NCBI RefSeq assembly: GCF_900103785.1
Contig: NZ_FNHE01000016.1
Location: 1 to 64,000 of the forward strand
Reading direction: 5' to 3'
DNA: 64,000 nt
Origin: Geodermatophilus siccatus
GTDB taxonomy: Bacteria > Actinomycetota > Actinomycetes > Mycobacteriales > Geodermatophilaceae
Each line of letters begins with the position of its first letter. The stretch's first letter is position 1. Position numbers and translations under genes: made by a program. Of this stretch, positions 61,630 to 64,000 are shown piece by piece. The notes under the pieces were generated by a model. That model was not told the DNA's origin, made no database searches, and saw nothing but the letters and a program-made list of their open reading frames with translations.

Positions 61630-62691
61630 ATGACGATGGACGAGCCGGACCGGCGTGCCCGGCGGGTCCCCGGGGTCCGCCTGGTCGGCCTGGTCGCTGC
61701 GCTGGGGCTGCTCGTCGCCGTGCTGGCGCTGCCCTCGGTCGACGCGGCGTTCTCGGCCACGAGAGGCACCCTGGCCAGCTCCTTCGCCACCGACCGGTTG
61801 CAGCCGCCGGCCGGCCTCACCGTCACGCAGACGTGCACGTACGCACCCATCGTGCTGCAGGGCTCCCCGTCCTCGGCGAAGGTCTCGCCGCTCGAACTCA
61901 GCCCCCCGACCGGGACCCTGGCGGGCGACGTGCTGGTGGCGCAGGTGGCCTACTACGGCACCTCGACCGTCCCGGCGCCCAGCGGCTGGACCCGCGTCGT
62001 CCTGCCGGACACGAGCGGGGGCGTCGTGACCTCCGCCGTCTACTGGAAGGTCGCCGTGCCGGGCGAGCCGGTGGCGAGCTTCACCCGTCCGGACACGACC
62101 ACCGGTGACATGGTCGGCGGGATCGTCGGGTACCGCGGGGTCAGCGGGAGCAGTCCCATCGCCGCCGTCGGTGGGGCCACGGGCTCCGGCGACACCGCGA
62201 CCTCCTCCCCGACGGTGTCGACGACGGCGACCGGCGCGGTCGTCGTCCACCTCCTGACCAGGAGCGGCACGGTACGGCCCCCGGCCCTGGGGGGCACCAG
62301 CCAGCTCTGGACGAACAACTCCGACAGCGAGAGCGTCACCGCGTCCCACGAGTCCTTCGCGGGGCCAGGCGCCGTTCCGCAGCGCACCTCGACGACGTCG
62401 GGCTCCACGACCGCGTGGATCGCCCAGACGGTCGTCCTGCGTCCCGCCCTCCAGCAGGTCGGCGCGTCCCTGTCCTGGACCGCGAGCCCCAGTTCCTGGG
62501 CCGACGGCTACCGCCTCGAGCGCAGCGCGGGTGGCACGGTCCAGTCGACCCGGTCGGTGACCCCTGTCGTGGCGACGACCACGACGGAGGGCGCGCTGTC
62601 CAATGGCGTCACGTACACCTTCCGCCTGTGGACCTACCGCAGCACGTGGGTGTCGGACGTGGTGTCCACCCCGCTCACCACGTCCTGCTGA
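61630..62691 (+). CDS. Exported surface protein with C-terminal cysteine (first paralogue)
   Basis: A 353-residue protein. The signal region is GLVAALGLLVAVLALPSVDAAFSATRGTLAS, with a SipW-like cleavage pattern. It then has PPAGLTVTQTC, a beta-rich middle (GDVLVAQVAYYG, PSGWTRV, MVGGIVGYRGVSGSSPIAAV) and a fibronectin-III-like end (SLSWTASPSSWADGYRLERS ... GVTYTFRLWTYRSTWVSDVVSTPLTTSC). It has only two mature cysteines, one near the N-terminus and one as the last residue. About 40-45% identical by eye to the next gene. Confidence 0.82.
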   Translation: MTMDEPDRRARRVPGVRLVGLVAALGLLVAVLALPSVDAAFSATRGTLASSFATDRLQPPAGLTVTQTCTYAPIVLQGSPSSAKVSPLELSPPTGTLAGDVLVAQVAYYGTSTVPAPSGWTRVVLPDTSGGVVTSAVYWKVAVPGEPVASFTRPDTTTGDMVGGIVGYRGVSGSSPIAAVGGATGSGDTATSSPTVSTTATGAVVVHLLTRSGTVRPPALGGTSQLWTNNSDSESVTASHESFAGPGAVPQRTSTTSGSTTAWIAQTVVLRPALQQVGASLSWTASPSSWADGYRLERSAGGTVQSTRSVTPVVATTTTEGALSNGVTYTFRLWTYRSTWVSDVVSTPLTTSC

Positions 62692-62693
62692 CG

Positions 62694-63770
62694 ATGAGCC
62701 GGTCCATGCCGCGGTCCTGCCCCGTCAGGCGCCGTCACCTCTCCGCGCTGGTCGCCGCGCTGGCACTCGTGGTGGCCGTTATGGCGCTGCCGCCGGCCTC
62801 CGCCGTCTTCACGTCCACGACGACCAACCCCACGAGCACCCTGTCCGCCGACCGGCTGCAGCCCCCCTCCGGACTCACCGCCACGCAGAGCTGCTCGACG
62901 GCCACGATCGCCCACGTGGGCAGCTCGACGTCGACCGGTGTGGGGTCCCTGGTGCTGCAGGCCCCGCCAGGGACCAGTCCAGGGGACCTGCTCGTCGCAC
63001 AGGTCAGCAACAAGGGAGGAGGTACCGCCGCGCTCACGGCACCGGCCGGGTGGACCTCGATCCGCCGTGACACCGCCCAGCGCCCCGACGGCGTGCCGCA
63101 GGTGACCTCGGCCCTGTTCTGGCGGGTCGCGGTCACCGGTGAGCCGTCGAGCGCGACGTTCACCACCACCTCCACCGTGGACATGGTGGGCGGCATCGCC
63201 ACCTACCGAGGCGTGAGCACGGTCGACCCGGTGAACGCGTCCGGGAGCAGGACCGGTACGGGCACGACCGCCACCACTCCCTCGGTGAACACGACGACCG
63301 CCGCCACGATGCTGGTGGACTTCACCGGCAAGTGGCAGGACGACCTCCCCGCCCCGGCGGGCACGCAGCAACGCTGGCGGTTCACGTCCGGCGCCAGCAC
63401 AGCTCACTTCGGTGTCTCCGCCGGCGACGTGGCGTTCGCGGGGACCGGCGCGACCCCGACGCGCAACGCCGCCTCCTCGACCACCTACTCCAGTGAGTGG
63501 CTCGCCCAGACCATCGCCCTTCGTCCCGCCTCCCAGCAGCCCGCCGCGATCCTGAACTGGACGGCGACCCCGAGCTCCTGGGCGACGGGCTACAAGGGCG
63601 AGCGGGTCGCCGGTGGCGTCGTCTACGGCCCCACCACCGTGCCGTGCGGGACGACGACCGCCAGCGACTCGGGCCTGGTGAACGGCACGACCTACACCTA
63701 CCGGGTCTGGGCGTACCGCGGCTCCTGGGAGTCGGAGGTGGTGAGCACCTCGCTCACCACGTCCTGCTGA
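62694..63770 (+). CDS. Exported surface protein with C-terminal cysteine (second paralogue)
   Basis: A 358-residue paralogue of the preceding gene, 2 bases downstream. The signal is HLSALVAALALVVAVMALPPASAVFTST, followed by LQPPSGLTATQSC, GTSPGDLLVAQVSNKG, PAGWTSIRR, MVGGIATYRGVSTVDPVNA, and the same end LNWTATPSSWATGYKGER ... VVSTSLTTSC. The first and last cysteines are conserved, with one extra (VPCGTTTA). It is probably part of the same surface structure. Confidence 0.82.
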   Translation: MSRSMPRSCPVRRRHLSALVAALALVVAVMALPPASAVFTSTTTNPTSTLSADRLQPPSGLTATQSCSTATIAHVGSSTSTGVGSLVLQAPPGTSPGDLLVAQVSNKGGGTAALTAPAGWTSIRRDTAQRPDGVPQVTSALFWRVAVTGEPSSATFTTTSTVDMVGGIATYRGVSTVDPVNASGSRTGTGTTATTPSVNTTTAATMLVDFTGKWQDDLPAPAGTQQRWRFTSGASTAHFGVSAGDVAFAGTGATPTRNAASSTTYSSEWLAQTIALRPASQQPAAILNWTATPSSWATGYKGERVAGGVVYGPTTVPCGTTTASDSGLVNGTTYTYRVWAYRGSWESEVVSTSLTTSC

Positions 63771-63787
63771 CCGGCCGCCTCCAGCGT

Positions 63788-64000
63788 TCAGCGCGCGCTG
63801 CGGAAGTCCGGCCGTCGCTTCTCGACGAAGGCCCGCACGCCCTCGCGTCCCTCCGGGTCGCCCGCCGACTCCGCGATCAGCCGCGCCTCGTCATCGAGGT
63901 GCTCGTCCAGCGTGCGGACGGCGGCGCCGCGGACGAGCGCGCGGGTGCGCACCATCGCCCGGACCGGCCCGGCCGCCAGCGCGTGCGCGAGCCCGGTGGC
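63788..64000 (-). CDS. Enoyl-CoA hydratase/isomerase, C-terminal part (cut by window edge)
   Basis: The minus frame reads about 70 residues in from the window edge: ATGLAHALAAGPVRAMVRTR and then EGREGVRAFVEKRRPDFRSAR. The ending EGVRAFVEKRxPxF is the standard C-terminus of crotonase-family enoyl-CoA hydratases. The active site lies outside the window. It is convergent with the surface-protein genes, with an 18-base gap. Confidence 0.9.
   Translation of the reverse strand, partial: ATGLAHALAAGPVRAMVRTRALVRGAAVRTLDEHLDDEARLIAESAGDPEGREGVRAFVEKRRPDFRSAR

Overview
The window is very GC-rich, densely coding DNA from an actinobacterium. Gene content (SepH, SepX/GlpR, Glp, a class E sortase, an SCO6745-family protein, citrate synthase 2 next to serC and pdxH) and frequent GTG starts with GTGA overlaps suggest Geodermatophilaceae (Blastococcus, Modestobacter or Geodermatophilus) or a close relative. 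That placement is from memory, not from a search. About 63 protein genes, two complete tRNAs and several gene relics are supported.

Left part (1-25,500): mostly chromosomal core. An IS481-type transposase stub sits at the edge. It is followed by an FAD oxidoreductase, a SpoU methyltransferase, the cell-division protein SepH, serC, citrate synthase and pdxH. Next come an MFS exporter, the uracil-DNA glycosylase UdgX, a two-gene ABC exporter, a class E sortase with a tiny membrane partner, ppc with an inositol-phosphatase-like gene, an FprA-type reductase, endonuclease VIII and photolyase.

Middle part (25,500-51,200): more accessory. A 1.6 kb island relic is bounded by tRNA-Arg(CCT) and a copy of its 3' half, and holds an integrase fragment and a DUF1326 gene. 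After it come a cytosine deaminase/permease pair, a sirtuin run ending in a DNA-glycosylase-like/PUA-like fusion, a VOC-thioesterase-phosphotransferase operon, and mscL-SAF-ruc. About 14 kb of variable genes and gene debris then separates ruc from the 5-formyl-THF cyclo-ligase and galU, genes I recall as neighbours in mycobacteria. This block includes an XRE/SDR relic, a TetR-EamA pair, a Delta1-pyrroline-2-carboxylate reductase with a collapsed proline-racemase relic, Hsp20, a GAF-SpoIIE phosphatase, and a dicarboxylate carrier/CoA-transferase/carboxyltransferase operon.

Right part (51,200-64,000): cyclo-ligase, galU, the divisome genes glp and sepX with a RimJ-like gene between them, tRNA-Ala(CGC), a PRC-barrel protein, and then a 6.5 kb surface locus. 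That locus encodes a SipW-type signal peptidase, two related exported proteins (one with a proline-rich stalk and membrane anchor), a membrane GAF-GGDEF diguanylate cyclase whose start overlaps the anchor gene, and two tandem exported paralogues that both end in cysteine. It is the best candidate here for an undescribed system. The window ends inside an enoyl-CoA hydratase.

Two kinds of intergenic structure recur: a branched hairpin repeat that mostly starts right after stop codons, and long-arm palindromes carrying GATC-type cores. Both sit mainly at gene ends and may act as terminators or be mobile palindromes.
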